DNA of 47,513 nucleotides from positions 1 through 47,513 of the forward strand of contig JAFQOJ010000025.1 of the NCBI GenBank assembly GCA_017403265.1. Reading direction: 5' to 3'. Source of the DNA: Clostridia bacterium (GTDB taxonomy: Bacteria > Bacillota > Clostridia > Oscillospirales > Acutalibacteraceae). This document shows positions 40,488 to 47,513 of this stretch, piece by piece. The translations under genes were made by a program, and so were the position numbers. Each line of letters opens with the position of its first letter. The first letter of the stretch is position 1. A model generated the notes under the pieces. That model ran no database searches. It saw only the letters and a program-made list of their open reading frames with translations, and was not told where the DNA came from.

Positions 40488-42083
40488 TTACTCCTTGCAA
40501 AGCTCAATAACATCAATTCTCTCTAAAGAATTATCGGCGGTATTATATATCGTAACCTTTGCATATTTTTCATACAGCTCGAAAACTGCATATTTATCGT
40601 AGGTCATTGACACATCATAATCATACAATCCATTGTATTTATACAAGTTATAATTTCTGTTGTGCTCATGCCCGTTAAGGTATAGCTTAATACCGTACTT
40701 TTTGCAAAGATTTTCTATCTTGCCAAGTCCCGTTTCGGGAAGTATCGGAGCGCTAAGCGCTTGCGAAATACCAAAATGATTACACAAAACAATTTGCTCA
40801 GCACCGTCTTGTTTTGCCTTTATAATTGCTTGCTCTACAAACTCAAGCATCTCATCAATAATTATTCCGTAGGACATATAGCTTGAATATTCGTGCGCCA
40901 CCGAGAAATTAACCGCAGGGTAACCGCCGTATTTTGTAGAAAAGGCAATAAATGCCACCTTTTTGCCGTCACTACTTTCACTATACCAAAGCTTTTTGTT
41001 AAAAAAGCGGGTATCCATTGATGTATCGTGATTTCCCTGAAGCTCATAATGCGGAATTTTACCCGTTTCCCTATTTTTAATCGGGTTTATAGGGTCACAG
41101 ATAGTAAGTTTTTTAATTACATCAAGGTAAATATCATAATCTGTTTGGTAAGTTTCCGCATACCCATCGTCAATATTATCACCAAGGCTTAGTACAAAAT
41201 CAAACGGAGTGGTTTTATGAAGTGCTTCCAAATGCGCAAACACACCGTAAAGCCAATCGTAATTCTCCCATTCATACCGAATCCCGATATGTGAATCTGC
41301 CATTACGGCAAACCTTGTCAGAAGCTTTCCAAAATCAATACTGAGCAGTTCTTCTTGTGCCTTAACGGTTAGCATTGCTGGATTTTTGTCAGAAAGCTCT
41401 TCTTCTAATCGGGCGCCGTTATAAAAATTTGCGCTAACACAGGCGGGGGCACCGTCGGCTAAAGCTTGAAAGCTTTGGTCGGGAATTATAATTTCATCAC
41501 TGGTACGCTTTGCAATTTCATTATAACTCATCCCCCATTTGCCAAAGCAGAGCATAAGCGTTGCTATTTTTTGGCGAGTAATGCTCGCATCAATCGGTTT
41601 TTCACTCTTCCATTTTACCGTTATATCGGAAGTTGTAAAATAAGCCACATCTTTATAGGCACCACCGCGCCATTTGGTTGTGTGACTTACTGCGGTTTCA
41701 ATATCAGGCACAGGCAAATCGCCAAAATAATAAAGAACGTGATTAACATTTTCTATTTTAAATTCGCCACAGCTTGCCACCGCGTTTTCAAGAAAAACAT
41801 CAATAATATAGCGCCTAAAATGGCAGCGCTTGTCGTGACTGTCTTCGGGAACAGCCCGAAAATGCGACTGTAAAATATATGCAGGCCCATCGGTAAAAAT
41901 ACTGTAAAGAGTGGTATCCCTATCGGCTGAAATGTTCATAAATCCATAGTTTAAGCCCTTGTAAATATTCCATCCCAAAAAGGAACAGCCTTTATATTGA
42001 AGTCTTGGTAGCAGTACTGTCTCATTTTCCTTTACATCCAAAAACTGCTGAGTGTTATTTTGGGTTAATTGAAGCTTTATCAT
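40488..42083 (-). CDS. Calcineurin-like metallophosphoesterase with an N-terminal repeat-like domain
   Basis: The 531-residue protein has the full dimetal site of the calcineurin-like family: D263-x-H265 (MADSHIG), G301-D-N (LSLGDNIDDG), N351-H-D (LQGNHD), N435-H436 (CNHF) and GHEH near residue 480. Residues 1-65 (GCSFLGWNIYKGL, ISADRDTTLYSIFTDG) resemble the InlB/Flg_new beta repeat of secreted Gram-positive proteins. Residues 70-240 are not assigned. No signal peptide or anchor is seen, which is odd for that repeat. It likely cleaves a phosphodiester or phosphomonoester. It lies 35 bases downstream of the serpin gene. Confidence 0.82.
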   Translation of the reverse strand: MIKLQLTQNNTQQFLDVKENETVLLPRLQYKGCSFLGWNIYKGLNYGFMNISADRDTTLYSIFTDGPAYILQSHFRAVPEDSHDKRCHFRRYIIDVFLENAVASCGEFKIENVNHVLYYFGDLPVPDIETAVSHTTKWRGGAYKDVAYFTTSDITVKWKSEKPIDASITRQKIATLMLCFGKWGMSYNEIAKRTSDEIIIPDQSFQALADGAPACVSANFYNGARLEEELSDKNPAMLTVKAQEELLSIDFGKLLTRFAVMADSHIGIRYEWENYDWLYGVFAHLEALHKTTPFDFVLSLGDNIDDGYAETYQTDYDIYLDVIKKLTICDPINPIKNRETGKIPHYELQGNHDTSMDTRFFNKKLWYSESSDGKKVAFIAFSTKYGGYPAVNFSVAHEYSSYMSYGIIIDEMLEFVEQAIIKAKQDGAEQIVLCNHFGISQALSAPILPETGLGKIENLCKKYGIKLYLNGHEHNRNYNLYKYNGLYDYDVSMTYDKYAVFELYEKYAKVTIYNTADNSLERIDVIELCKE

Positions 42084-42118
42084 TGGTATACACCTCTTAT
42101 TGTATCCGTTGAAACAAA

Positions 42119-43375
42119 TTACTTTTCAACATTCATCATTGTACCGATAAAGAACGGAATATTGTTTTCACAATCTATAAGCATATAAACAAACGGTCTG
42201 TCAAGGTAAACTTCCTTCGGTTCCTGTGGCTCAGCAAAAAAATTCTCCATTATGACAGCCGTAGCGGCTCCTGCCTTAGTTCCCTTTTCGCCAACAGAAA
42301 TATAGGTTTTGTGATACACTTTTTCAATAAAAATATTTCCATTGGAAGATGTGCCCAACGATGAAAATTCCGCATTGTTGTAGTCAAACGCCAACGGCAT
42401 TCCCATAGTCTTTAAGATCTCCGCCATTTCCACCGTATACTCGGCTTCAAATTTAGGGATTGAAGTATAAACAGTAGCGTATTGCGGATTTGCAAGCAGT
42501 GCGTTAAGCGCTTTACCGTCAAGCGAGGCGACATAATCAGATACGCTTACATCCTTTTTTGGAAGCATTGCGGCGAAAGCGTACTTGCCGTCTTTATAAT
42601 ATTTTATGAAACCTGTTGCATTATCATCTTCAAGATAAACATCTTCGGTACTGTTCATAAACTGTGCCTCTTGCTTTGTTCCGTCTTCTTTAGTAAACTT
42701 TCCGTCTTCAACCTGATGGTATTCATAAATTTCCGACCATTCCGCTTCAAATGCAAGAGCATTCACAAGAATCATAACTGCAGTAGGCGAAATTTCATTC
42801 AAAATTTCAGGAATCATCTCATCAGTTTTTTCTTTCACCCAATTGTTTATATCTGTACAAGTACGATTATCAAAGGGTGCTTTATAAATATCAGCTCCGT
42901 AATAATCGGCATTGGTCTGTAAAAAATTCTTGTCAACTGTAAAACGCTCGGCTTGAGTAAACCAAACAGAATTAGCAAGCTTTAACTTGTATTTGTCACC
43001 CTGCGGTAAATTTTTCATATAACTGTAAAGATACATATTAAGGTCTTCGGTTTTCATACCCAAAACCTTTTCCATTTGCTGTAAAGTTTCATTCTCGGCG
43101 CCGTTTACTGTCATTGCCAACGCGCGAAGCACCGACAATGGAGAAACAAGCGTATTTCCCCCGCCTTGTTCACTTGCTTTAAATAGACGAATTGCAAAAT
43201 CGGTAACATCGGCATTATGTAAGTTAAGGTCATCTATAACATTCACATTATTGGGCTTTATGCCTTTCATCAAGTCTTCCGCTTTGGCAGTCATAGTACA
43301 ACCGGTCAGGTTAACTGCCATTGCGCATACTAAAATCAAGCTTAAAATCACTAAACCAATATGTCTTTTTTTCAT
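42119..43375 (-). CDS. Serpin, predicted surface lipoprotein
   Basis: The 418-residue protein is a serine-protease inhibitor of the serpin family, exported by a lipoprotein signal peptide (lipobox NLTGC, Cys26). Core motifs: NTLVSPLSVLRALAMTVNGA, LANSVWF, MILVNALAFEAEW, the hinge EKGTKAGAATAV (363-374) and DRPFVYMLIDCENNIPFFIGTM. By serpin numbering the scissile bond falls near F379-F380, so chymotrypsin- or elastase-like targets are likely. The hinge has the small residues an inhibitory loop needs. AGGAGG lies 7 bases before ATG 43375; longer in-frame starts are less favoured. Gut Clostridia serpins that inhibit host proteases are known from Eubacterium siraeum. Confidence 0.93.
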   Translation of the reverse strand: MKKRHIGLVILSLILVCAMAVNLTGCTMTAKAEDLMKGIKPNNVNVIDDLNLHNADVTDFAIRLFKASEQGGGNTLVSPLSVLRALAMTVNGAENETLQQMEKVLGMKTEDLNMYLYSYMKNLPQGDKYKLKLANSVWFTQAERFTVDKNFLQTNADYYGADIYKAPFDNRTCTDINNWVKEKTDEMIPEILNEISPTAVMILVNALAFEAEWSEIYEYHQVEDGKFTKEDGTKQEAQFMNSTEDVYLEDDNATGFIKYYKDGKYAFAAMLPKKDVSVSDYVASLDGKALNALLANPQYATVYTSIPKFEAEYTVEMAEILKTMGMPLAFDYNNAEFSSLGTSSNGNIFIEKVYHKTYISVGEKGTKAGAATAVIMENFFAEPQEPKEVYLDRPFVYMLIDCENNIPFFIGTMMNVEK

Positions 43376-43425
43376 TGCCATTCCTCCTAACAATTGCAAA
43401 GCATTCAAGTGTCCGCTTTTAAATA

Positions 43426-43446
43426 TACTTAATTGCAGATTAAGTA
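43426..43446. promoter_or_regulatory. Perfect 8-bp palindrome upstream of the serpin gene
   Basis: TACTTAAT (43426-43433) and ATTAAGTA (43439-43446) flank TGCAG. It lies 50 bases before the serpin start and over the lipase stop codon. It may be an operator; with no T run it is not a convincing terminator. Confidence 0.4.
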
Positions 43447-44183
43447 TTCATAGTTACTGTTTTTTCAAACTCAGATAAAAGAAAATCCCAATCCTTTTTA
43501 TCATAATAGTAATGCCCCGAACTTTTAAGAATTTTTACCGAAATGTACGGGTTATTTTCTAAATATCTTATACTCCGTTTTGAAACCATTTCATCATTAC
43601 CGGATTGATATACACTACACTCTGTATCAATTAGCGTTATAATTTTACGGGTTTGGCTAATTTTTTTAAACAACTCTAAAAACCTTGGTATCCAACCAAT
43701 ATACCGAAAGGGATTTCGGTCTTTTCCAATACCGTAACATTTTTTAGCTGCCAATGCTTCATAATCATCCAAACGAATCTTATCAAAATAAACCTTTAGC
43801 GAATTAATTGGCATTTTTGGTTTTAAAGCTAAACTCAATGGTACTGCAACCAAAAAAAGTTTGCTAATCTTTTTATTTTTAATAGCCTGCTCCATTGCCA
43901 ATAACGTTCCCATAGAATGTGCAACAATATATATTTCCTTATGCGTTAAAGATAATTCTTCAACAACAGAAGTGACTTGTGACTCCCATTTTTTCATCGA
44001 AGCTTTTGAAAAATCCTTAACTCCCTTGCCGTGACCGTCTAAGAGCATATTATAAACCGATATAAACTCTGGAACTAAAGAAATAAATTCATTAAAATGG
44101 TTTGGGGTACCTACTATTCCGTGTATAAACAAAATTGCGATATCTGAATTCCTAATTATTCTTTTGTATTCCCTATGCTCCAT
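43440..44183 (-). CDS. Alpha/beta hydrolase (carboxylesterase/monoglyceride-lipase-like)
   Basis: The 247-residue enzyme shows the oxyanion segment LFIHGIVGTPNHF (18-30), the nucleophile S90 in VAHSMGT, an acid residue after LIDTECSVYQSGNDE and a catalytic His in SSGHYYYDKKDW. The DGHGKG segment resembles the monoacylglycerol lipase/Est30 carboxylesterases. There is no signal peptide, so it is cytoplasmic. I chose ATG 44183, directly after GGTGA, over the longer frame. Its end overlaps a palindrome that precedes the serpin gene. Substrate is probably a short-chain ester or glyceride. Confidence 0.85.
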   Translation of the reverse strand: MEHREYKRIIRNSDIAILFIHGIVGTPNHFNEFISLVPEFISVYNMLLDGHGKGVKDFSKASMKKWESQVTSVVEELSLTHKEIYIVAHSMGTLLAMEQAIKNKKISKLFLVAVPLSLALKPKMPINSLKVYFDKIRLDDYEALAAKKCYGIGKDRNPFRYIGWIPRFLELFKKISQTRKIITLIDTECSVYQSGNDEMVSKRSIRYLENNPYISVKILKSSGHYYYDKKDWDFLLSEFEKTVTMNT

Positions 44184-44202
44184 ATAATCACCACTTATAA
44201 CT

Positions 44203-44231
44203 ATTATACATAAGAAAGGATAGTCTTTCAA
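44203..44231 (-). promoter_or_regulatory. Promoter of the alpha/beta hydrolase gene
   Basis: On the minus strand, TTGAAA (44226-44231), 17-bp spacer, TATAAT (44203-44208). Confidence 0.75.
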
Positions 44232-44363
44232 GTTTTATTCCAACTTTGTCGGAGTGTTATTATCACCTTATGACTACGGTGTCATTTAAATCTTTCGGTT
44301 TTAGAGGTGTTTTGGCTTATAAACCAATGAAGACAATACAACTTACATTTAGCGAATAAAACT

Positions 44364-44390
44364 GCGAGACTTCCATTAAGGAAGTCTCGC
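44364..44390 (-). terminator. Terminator of the ROK-PRTase operon
   Basis: A perfect 11-bp stem, GCGAGACTTCC (44364-44374) with GGAAGTCTCGC (44380-44390), loop ATTAA. On the minus strand it is followed by AGTTTTATT. Confidence 0.8.
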
Positions 44391-44416
44391 TACAGCTAGT
44401 TTTATATATTTCGATT

Positions 44417-45055
44417 TTAAAGCTTAGAGAAGCCGTGGCTATTGATAAGCGCATCGATTTTTCGGCCCTCTTTACACAATGGGCACTCGTTTGGAGCGTA
44501 GGTTTGATAATCGGGTAAATCCTTAGGATTAAATACCGAGCGCACAGGCAATCCTGCACATTCCTCAACAGTTGAGAAAATTGAAGCAATACCCGAAACC
44601 TTACCGCCATAATATTTTACTGCGTCAACTGCGGTTTCTACGGTTTTACCTGATGATACCGAAACAGCAAGTATCATAACATGCTTATCCTTAATCATTG
44701 GAACAAGGTTATCTCTGAAAAGTAGCTGACCGTTTACAAGCTCAGGTGTTACAACGTAAATGGTTTGGTGAGCATTCATATTAACAAAATCAGCTTTTGT
44801 AAGACCTTCTGCAAGACAAGTACCTATAACCTCTGTACCGTCAAGACAAAGAATAGTATCAACAATAGTATCGAAGTAAAAATAACTTCTAAGCTCTTCG
44901 GCTACTGCCTTAGCTTCGGTAAGGCGTGATTTTTGAGACACAACATCAATATAATAGTTTGAATGTCTGTTGCTTGTAGCAAAATGACCTTTAGCAACCC
45001 TTAAATGTAGGTTTTTACCCTTGGTCGAATACTTCATAATGTCTAAAGTCGGCAT
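44417..45055 (-). CDS. Phosphoribosyltransferase-like protein with degenerate PRPP loop
   Basis: The 212-residue protein matches the orotate-type phosphoribosyltransferase fold (NRHSNYYIDVVSQKSRLTEA at the N-terminus). At the PRPP-binding loop, orotate enzymes have IVDDVITAGTT; this protein has ILAVSVSSGKT (128-138), so the two acidic residues are missing. A CPLC pair (191-194) near the C-terminus could bind a metal. It lies 12 bases downstream of the ROK kinase gene, with AAGGAGG upstream. It may bind PRPP or another ligand as a sensor rather than act as an enzyme. It is sometimes annotated as orotate phosphoribosyltransferase; I doubt that activity. Confidence 0.75.
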   Translation of the reverse strand: MPTLDIMKYSTKGKNLHLRVAKGHFATSNRHSNYYIDVVSQKSRLTEAKAVAEELRSYFYFDTIVDTILCLDGTEVIGTCLAEGLTKADFVNMNAHQTIYVVTPELVNGQLLFRDNLVPMIKDKHVMILAVSVSSGKTVETAVDAVKYYGGKVSGIASIFSTVEECAGLPVRSVFNPKDLPDYQTYAPNECPLCKEGRKIDALINSHGFSKL

Positions 45056-45067
45056 AGATTTTCCTCC

Positions 45068-46021
45068 TTAAATCCCAAGTACTGCTGCACCGATAATTCC
45101 GGCATCGTTACCAAGCTCGGCGATCTTAATTTCGGTGAATTTTGTCTTAGTGTCTGCGCCGTAAACTTCCTTCCAAATTTCCTTTTTAAGCGGAATTAAA
45201 AGGTTATCGCCCTCATTGCAAACGCCACCGCCGATACAAAGCACCTCGGGATCGAAAATGTTAATCATATTAGCAAGACCGCAAGCAAGATACTTAATAT
45301 ACTCGTCTACAACCTTTTGACCTGCTTTATCGCCTTCTTTTGCGGCATTAAAAGCAGTGCGTCCGCTAACCTTTGAGAGATCTCCATCCACCATTTTCCA
45401 CATAGAAGTCTCTTTATTAGCCTGCATTTCATCCTTGGTCATATTGATAAGACCTGTAGCCGAGCTATAGGCTTCAAAACAACCCTTACGTCCGCAAGAA
45501 CAAGCTCTGCCACCCATTTCAATTACAGTATGGCCAAGCTCTGCGCCGCAATAAGAGAAGCCCGAATAAAGCTTACCGTCTATTACAATACCGCCGCCAA
45601 CACCGGTGCCCAAGGTAATCATAATAACGTCCTTAGCGCCTTTTCCGGCGCCCGCCCTAGCCTCAGCCAAAGCAGCTGCATTAGCATCGTTTTCCAAAAA
45701 CACCTTTGTTAAAGGTGTGCGTTTAATAAGTTCATTTGCCATGGGGTAGTTTGTCAAATTTATATTGTTAGCATAACAAACATATCCCTTTGCAGGGTCA
45801 ATAGAGCCTGGTGCAGCTATGCCTGCAGATTTAACTTCCGAAAAGCTTACGCCTGCACGCTCTACAACAGATATACACAAAGCCGCCATATCGTCCATAA
45901 TTGCATCTATCGGACGTGATGCGCCTGTGGGAACGCTATCCTTAAACACAATTTTTAAATTCTCATCAACAAGACCTACGGCTATGTTTGTTCCGCCGAG
46001 GTCAATACCTAAATAATACAT
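45068..46021 (-). CDS. ROK-family glucokinase
   Basis: The 317-residue sugar kinase phosphorylates glucose (or a related hexose) with ATP. It has the phosphate-binding GIDLGGTNIAVG (5-16), the catalytic D112 in ENDANAAALAEA, the ATP motif LGTGVGGGIVIDG and the ROK zinc site: H164 with C174, C176 and C181 in GHTVIEMGGRACSCGRKGCF. The N-terminus has no HTH, so it is an enzyme, not a ROK repressor. GGTGAT precedes the ATG. It is the first gene of the operon with the PRTase-like gene and is divergent from nagA. Confidence 0.93.
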   Translation of the reverse strand: MYYLGIDLGGTNIAVGLVDENLKIVFKDSVPTGASRPIDAIMDDMAALCISVVERAGVSFSEVKSAGIAAPGSIDPAKGYVCYANNINLTNYPMANELIKRTPLTKVFLENDANAAALAEARAGAGKGAKDVIMITLGTGVGGGIVIDGKLYSGFSYCGAELGHTVIEMGGRACSCGRKGCFEAYSSATGLINMTKDEMQANKETSMWKMVDGDLSKVSGRTAFNAAKEGDKAGQKVVDEYIKYLACGLANMINIFDPEVLCIGGGVCNEGDNLLIPLKKEIWKEVYGADTKTKFTEIKIAELGNDAGIIGAAVLGI

Positions 46022-46052
46022 AACATCACCTACAGTATATTCATTTAATATT

Positions 46053-46081
46053 ATTGTACCAAAAAGTCACAAAAATGTAAA
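46053..46081 (-). promoter_or_regulatory. Promoter of the ROK-PRTase operon
   Basis: On the minus strand, TTTACA (46076-46081), 17-bp spacer, TACAAT (46053-46058). Confidence 0.75.
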
Positions 46082-46108
46082 GCAAATCATTTAAAATTGT
46101 TAAAAGCC

Positions 46109-46137
46109 TTGAATTCTACACTTTAAAATGGTACAAT
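46109..46137 (+). promoter_or_regulatory. Promoter of nagA
   Basis: TTGAAT (46109-46114), 17-bp spacer, TACAAT (46132-46137), 30 bases before the start and divergent from the ROK promoter. Confidence 0.7.
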
Positions 46138-46167
46138 GTAAACAAAACTTTACTAAAGGAAAGCGGT

Positions 46168-47301
46168 ATGAAATACATTGTAAACGGCAAAATTATTTTG
46201 CCCAATGAAATTTTACAGAACAAAGCGTTAGTTTACGACACTAAAATCATAGATATAATCGACCAAGAAAACGTGCCCGAAAGTGCAGATATTTTAGATG
46301 CTAACGGCGGATATGTTTCCCCCGGACTTATTGATATTCATATTCACGGCTTCCTGGGTGCCGATGTTTCTGACGGGGATGCCGATGGGATTAGAAAAAT
46401 CGCTAACGGTATCATAAAAAACGGCGTAACCTCGTGGTGCCCTACTACTATGACGGTAAGTACCCCCGAAATAAACAAAGCGCTTTCTACGGTTCGCTCA
46501 CTAAAGAATGAAAGTAAAAATTGGAACGGCGCCGAAATTTTAGGTGTAAACCTTGAAGGTCCGTTCATAAACCCCGAAAAAAAGGGCGCTCAGGCAAGCG
46601 AACACATAAAACCGCTTGATGCGCAATTTATTATAAATAACGCTGATATTATTTCGCTCACAACAGTTGCGCCGGAAATGGAAGGCAATATTGACGAAAT
46701 TAAAAAAATAGTTAAAGGCTGTAAAGTTAAGGTGGCAATAGGGCACAGTAACGCAACATACGAAGAAGCTTTAGAAGGAATTGACGCAGGAGCTACGCAT
46801 ATCACCCACCTGTTCAATGCACAAAGCGGACTAAACCACCGCAATCCAGGTGTTGTAGGCGCGGCGCTTACAACCAATACTTCGTGTGAGCTTATTTGTG
46901 ATACTTTTCATATCCACAAAACCCTTTTTTCGCTTATTCATAAATTAAAAAAGGAAAAACTTGTGCTTATTACAGACAGCACACGCGGCGGCGGTATGCC
47001 TGACGGTGAATACACCTTAGGCGGACAGAAAATCACAGTAAACGGAGTTAAATGCCTGTTACCTGACGGCACTATTGCAGGCAGTGTATTAAAATTAAAC
47101 GAGGCGGTTAAAAATATGCGCGATAATACCAATATTCCGCTTTTTAAAATTGTAGCCGCGGCAAGTCTTAATGCGGCAAGGGTTATCGGCGAAGATAAGC
47201 GCAAAGGCTCACTCTATAAAGGCAAGGATGCCGACATAATCATTACCGATAGCAATTTTAATGTTTTAAAAACGATTGTTAAAGGAAATCGTCTATATTA
47301 A
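46168..47301 (+). CDS. nagA: N-acetylglucosamine-6-phosphate deacetylase
   Basis: NagA removes the acetyl group from GlcNAc-6-P in amino-sugar catabolism. The 377 residues show GLIDIHIHG (H58/H60 metal site), VNLEGPFINPEKKGAQ (E130), IGHSNATYEEA (H193), ATHITHLFNAQSG (H214) and the catalytic D270 in LITDSTRGGGMPDGEY. Most homologues have TDAM or TDAT at that last place; here TDST. AAAGGAAAG is the ribosome site. No nagB follows inside the window. The next 200 bases are a repeat, so the operon context is cut. Confidence 0.95.
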   Translation: MKYIVNGKIILPNEILQNKALVYDTKIIDIIDQENVPESADILDANGGYVSPGLIDIHIHGFLGADVSDGDADGIRKIANGIIKNGVTSWCPTTMTVSTPEINKALSTVRSLKNESKNWNGAEILGVNLEGPFINPEKKGAQASEHIKPLDAQFIINNADIISLTTVAPEMEGNIDEIKKIVKGCKVKVAIGHSNATYEEALEGIDAGATHITHLFNAQSGLNHRNPGVVGAALTTNTSCELICDTFHIHKTLFSLIHKLKKEKLVLITDSTRGGGMPDGEYTLGGQKITVNGVKCLLPDGTIAGSVLKLNEAVKNMRDNTNIPLFKIVAAASLNAARVIGEDKRKGSLYKGKDADIIITDSNFNVLKTIVKGNRLY

Positions 47302-47334
47302 ACAATTTAATTTGTAAAGATTATTTGTAGAGTG

Positions 47335-47513
47335 TGAATCGCCCACCCTGTCATTGCGAAGCCGATTTGTCAGCTGTGGCAATCTGTTCTTTTTGGATTA
47401 CAGATTCTTTTGGCGTTTCACTCCTCAAAATGACACTGGTTTGTCATTTCCAACGAATGTGAGAAATCTTTAAAATAAGACCCCTCGGCTTCGCTCGGGG
47501 TGACAAAGGAAAA
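47335..47513. repeat. Intergenic dispersed-type repeat with internal hairpins
   Basis: The sequence from about CACCCTGTCATTGCGAAGCC to the window end resembles the small non-coding repeats common in Clostridia. It contains hairpins AATCTGT/ACAGATT (47381-47406) and AAATGAC/GTCATTT (47428-47449) and a G/C-rich CCCCTCGGCTTCGCTCGGGG tip. Ends CACCCTGTCAT and GGGGTGACAAAG are near-inverted copies. No ORF is seen. It continues to, or ends near, the window edge. Confidence 0.6.

Noticed and set aside
41466-41873. 135-codon plus-strand ORF inside the metallophosphoesterase gene
   Set aside because: Antisense shadow of a well-supported gene with full metal motifs.
42103-42118. Cre-like sequence between serpin and metallophosphoesterase genes
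   Set aside because: Two mismatches to the catabolite-repression consensus and a position inside a transcript; not convincing.
42482-42922. 146-codon plus-strand ORF inside the serpin gene
   Set aside because: It is antisense to a clear serpin, Cys/Lys/Phe-rich and without a ribosome site.
44317-44610. 97-codon minus-strand ORF at the 3' end of the PRTase-like gene
   Set aside because: Overlaps the PRTase gene in another frame and runs through its terminator hairpin.
47335-47513. CRISPR array
   Set aside because: The hairpins differ from each other and have no regular repeat-spacer period.

Overview
The window is a low-GC, densely coded chromosome segment from a Gram-positive Clostridia-type bacterium, most likely a gut-associated Oscillospiraceae/Ruminococcaceae relative (inferred). 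Supporting signs are strong AAGGAGG-like ribosome sites, sigma-A promoters with 17-bp spacers, an SRP RNA-dnaX-ybaB-recR block, a NiaR-controlled nadABC operon, SpoIIIE/FtsK beside a TepA-like ClpP, a YerC/TrpR-like protein, a DUF896 protein and an LtaS-like lipoteichoic acid synthase. No phage, transposase or CRISPR array is visible.

Layout. 1-2.9 kb: the end of an MFS/OPA transporter, galE, a palindromic intergenic repeat, tRNA-Arg(CCG) and an orphan barstar-domain protein. 3.2-6.8 kb: nadA-nadB-nadC-niaR, de novo NAD synthesis with its own repressor. 6.9-9.2 kb (minus): NUDIX hydrolase, RING-type membrane protein and galU. 9.3-15.5 kb: SRP RNA, dnaX, ybaB, recR, DUF896, a hydroxyacid dehydrogenase, comM and radC. 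15.6-22.0 kb (minus): a seven-gene catabolic cluster with three xylose-isomerase-like TIM barrels, three Gfo/Idh/MocA oxidoreductases and a ThuA-like protein. It is divergent from an AraC regulator (22.2-22.9 kb). 23.0-25.7 kb (minus): LtaS-like enzyme and a NUDIX protein. 25.8-29.4 kb: two paralogous lipoprotein binding proteins, permease, ATPase and YerC. 29.4-33.4 kb (minus): TepA-like protease, FtsK and a ComEC-like metallo-beta-lactamase protein. 33.5-36.8 kb: an E2-like acyltransferase without its catalytic motif, class II aldolase and a GH39-like glycosidase. 36.9-38.5 kb (minus): amidohydrolase and HAD phosphatase. 38.7-44.2 kb: an unrecognised protein, then (minus) a second AraC regulator, a metallophosphoesterase, a lipoprotein serpin and an alpha/beta hydrolase. 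44.4-47.3 kb: ROK glucokinase with an odd PRTase (minus), and divergent nagA. The window ends inside a dispersed-type intergenic repeat.

How it works together. Several parts point to sugar acquisition: galE/galU (UDP-sugars), ROK kinase and NagA (amino sugars), aldolase (glycolysis), the GH39-like enzyme and, most distinctively, the oxidoreductase/isomerase cluster. That cluster has the gene content expected of an oxidoreductive (3-keto-sugar) route for unusual glycosides or polyols, although its substrate cannot be read from sequence. It is the best candidate here for an undescribed system. The secreted serpin lipoprotein, with a canonical inhibitory hinge, is the clearest candidate host- or community-interaction factor.
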